Shown here piece by piece: positions 62,669-64,000 of a stretch of 64,000 nt of DNA (its first letter is position 1; every line of letters begins with the position of its first letter). The notes under the pieces are model-generated. The model was not told the origin of the DNA. It was given only the letters and a program-made list of their open reading frames with translations, and searched no databases. Both the position numbers and the translations under genes were made by a program. Location of the stretch: contig CAWJCL010000001.1 of the NCBI GenBank assembly GCA_963841425.1, positions 186,001-250,000 on the forward strand. Reading direction: 5' to 3'. Source of the DNA: DATEOR01 sp963841425. GTDB lineage: Bacteria > Actinomycetota > Thermoleophilia > Gaiellales > Gaiellaceae.

Positions 62669-63781
62669 GTGACTTTCGCAGACGAGAGCGCAACCTGGAC
62701 GAGCGCTGGTGCGCTCGGCTTGGCCGCGCTTATCCTCGCGCTCGGCATCTTCCTCTTCTGGCGCTCCCGGCGCGCGGCCACACACGAGCTCGCCGCGGTA
62801 CAGGGGTCGACCGCGCGGACCGAGCGACTGGTCGGCGAGATTCGGACTGCGCTCGCCGAGGCCCAGGAGGAAGGCCGCCGCGTCGCCCTCCTCGGCGACC
62901 TCGGGAGCACGCTCGACCTCGATGGGGCGCTCTCGAGAGCCCTCGAAGCCGTGAGCGAGCTCACGGGCGCCGACGCGGCCCTGATCGTCCTCCGCCAGGA
63001 GGGCGAGCCCATCGCGGCCGCCTTCGGGCTCTCCGAGGAGGAGTCGTCGCGCGAGCTCATCGGCCTGCCGCCTGGTGGGGGCGACGCGAGCGCGGTGCGC
63101 CTCAGCTACCTCTACACGCCCGAGGAGGCGGCGAACGACGAGTTCCGCCTGAGCGGGGGCCTGGCGGTTCCGCTGCTCGGCCTGAGGCAGGAGCGCATCG
63201 GCACGCTGGCCATCTTCTCGCGGCGCGTCGAGCGGACGCTCGGCGATTCCGAGCTCGAGCAGTTCGAAGAACTCTCGCGGGTCTTCGGGCCGGCGCTCGA
63301 GAACGCGCGCCTCTTCTCCGAGGCGCGCCGGCTCGCGGACACCGACCACCACACGGGCCTCCACAACGCGCGCTACTTCGAAGAGCGCCTGCGGCGGGAG
63401 ATCGCCCGGGCGCGGCGCTACGACCGGCGACTCGGTCTCCTCGTCTTCGACCTGGAGCAGGGGAGAGGGGCCGACCTCGTCGCGGCCGGCGACCGGATCC
63501 GGGCGGCCGTCCGCGCGACCGACATCGCGAGCCATCTCGGCGACGGTCGCTTCGCCGTCATCCTTCCGGAGGCCGCGGAGGCGGATGCCGAGCGCCTGCA
63601 CCGCCGCATTCAGTTCGCGCTCGGCGGCCGGGTCGATTCCGGCGCCGACGGTGTGCGCATCCACGCGGGGCGCGTGGAGCTACGGGCCGAGGATGACGCG
63701 ACCCTCTGCCGCGGGCGCGCAGAGGCCGCCCTCGAGCGCGCAAAGCAGGCCGCCGCCGACCGGCTATCGGCCGCGCAGTAG
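62669..63781 (+). CDS. Membrane-anchored GAF protein with degenerate GGDEF domain
   Basis: The 370-residue protein has one N-terminal membrane segment (about 12-32), a short coiled coil, a GAF domain (about 75-225) and a GGDEF-family fold starting DTDHHTGLHNARYFEERLRRE. The catalytic signature is replaced by HLGDGRFAVIL and the middle of the domain is shortened, so cyclase activity is very unlikely; it may bind nucleotide or act as a scaffold. GTG 62669 follows GGGGAGG. It is convergent with a LuxR-type regulator. Confidence 0.82.
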   Translation: MTFADESATWTSAGALGLAALILALGIFLFWRSRRAATHELAAVQGSTARTERLVGEIRTALAEAQEEGRRVALLGDLGSTLDLDGALSRALEAVSELTGADAALIVLRQEGEPIAAAFGLSEEESSRELIGLPPGGGDASAVRLSYLYTPEEAANDEFRLSGGLAVPLLGLRQERIGTLAIFSRRVERTLGDSELEQFEELSRVFGPALENARLFSEARRLADTDHHTGLHNARYFEERLRREIARARRYDRRLGLLVFDLEQGRGADLVAAGDRIRAAVRATDIASHLGDGRFAVILPEAAEADAERLHRRIQFALGGRVDSGADGVRIHAGRVELRAEDDATLCRGRAEAALERAKQAAADRLSAAQ

Positions 63782-64000
63782 CTCGACGGCCGCTTCGCGC
63801 GTGGGCACGCGCAGCTTCTTCAGGATCGAGGAGACGTGCGTCCGCACGGTCACCTCCGCGATGAAGAGCCTCGAGGCGATCTCCGCGGTCGAGAGCCCTT
63901 CGCTCAGCAGATCCAGGATCTCCCACTCCCGCTGGCGGAGCTGGACGCCTGGACGCTCCGCGAGCAGAAGCTTGCGCCGGCGCCCGCGCTCGCGGAACTC
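63764..64000 (-). CDS. LuxR-family HTH response regulator, 5' part beyond window
   Basis: The minus-strand frame is open to the right edge and encodes 78 C-terminal residues with a complete GerE/LuxR HTH: LRQREWEILDLLSEGLSTAE, EIASRLFIAEVTVRTHVSSI and LKKLRV, ending ELLRGR. The receiver domain expected upstream is outside the window. Its last 18 bp overlap the 3' end of the GAF gene. Confidence 0.88.
   Translation of the reverse strand, partial: EFRERGRRRKLLLAERPGVQLRQREWEILDLLSEGLSTAEIASRLFIAEVTVRTHVSSILKKLRVPTREAAVELLRGR

Overview
The window is a high-GC, densely coded chromosomal segment with no rRNA, tRNA, insertion sequence, prophage or CRISPR. The gene set and order point to an actinobacterium, most likely of a deep lineage such as Thermoleophilia. 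Order and spacing resemble the Mycobacterium nusA-to-dut/sigA-sigB region and also the Bacillus subtilis nusA-to-miaB region. GatD/MurT, a DapL-type lysine/DAP route, RNase J plus RNase Y, and two primary-type sigma factors fit a Gram-positive-type actinobacterium. The class name is inference; no marker gene was searched.

Layout. 1-8.0 kb: translation operon (nusA, ylxR, infB, ylxP, rbfA, DHH phosphoesterase, truB, MFS transporter, ribF). 8.0-12.5 kb: small zinc-ribbon protein, gamma-glutamyltransferase, rpsO-pnp. 12.4-19.1 kb: EamA transporter, isoprenoid reductase, M16 peptidase, dapB, dapA, RNase J. 19.0-31.2 kb: enolase-superfamily enzyme, unknown helical protein, ribokinase-like kinase, nucleoside hydrolase, secreted protein, FtsK and a BMP-type nucleoside ABC transporter, which together look like nucleoside salvage. 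31.2-37.2 kb: RodZ-like protein, cinA, thpR, recA, recX, RNase Y. 37.3-46.6 kb: a large secreted nuclease, then miaB, miaA, dapF, dapL-like, hflX, dut, Nudix. 46.5-51.1 kb: class III cyclase, an orphan DppC permease, a CGNR regulator and the gatD-murT pair. 51.1-58 kb: two paralogous exported subtilisins with Trp-centred pentapeptide repeats, followed by a membrane GGDEF/HD-GYP protein. 58-64 kb: a triple-repeat DNA-binding-type protein, a stand-alone class II amidotransferase, two sigma-70 factors around a PHP phosphatase, a GAF/degenerate-GGDEF protein and a LuxR-type regulator cut by the window end.

Three things stand out. (1) The subtilisin pair has a twin ALWGK motif at the N terminus and an ASWxx pentapeptide array at the C terminus, next to a c-di-GMP enzyme whose leader carries a 16-bp palindrome and a short upstream reading frame; this is the best candidate for an undescribed system. 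(2) DapF has Ser at both catalytic Cys positions although it sits in an otherwise complete DAP route. (3) At least a dozen genes have a TANNNT-type hexamer only 6-10 nt before the start codon and no Shine-Dalgarno sequence, which suggests widespread leaderless transcription and fixes several start codons.

Genes on opposite strands commonly overlap at their 3' ends (up to 119 bp), and genes within operons often overlap by ATGA or GTGA. No stretch longer than 300 bases lacks a gene; the longest gap is 60474-60736, which holds four degenerate 17-bp repeats.
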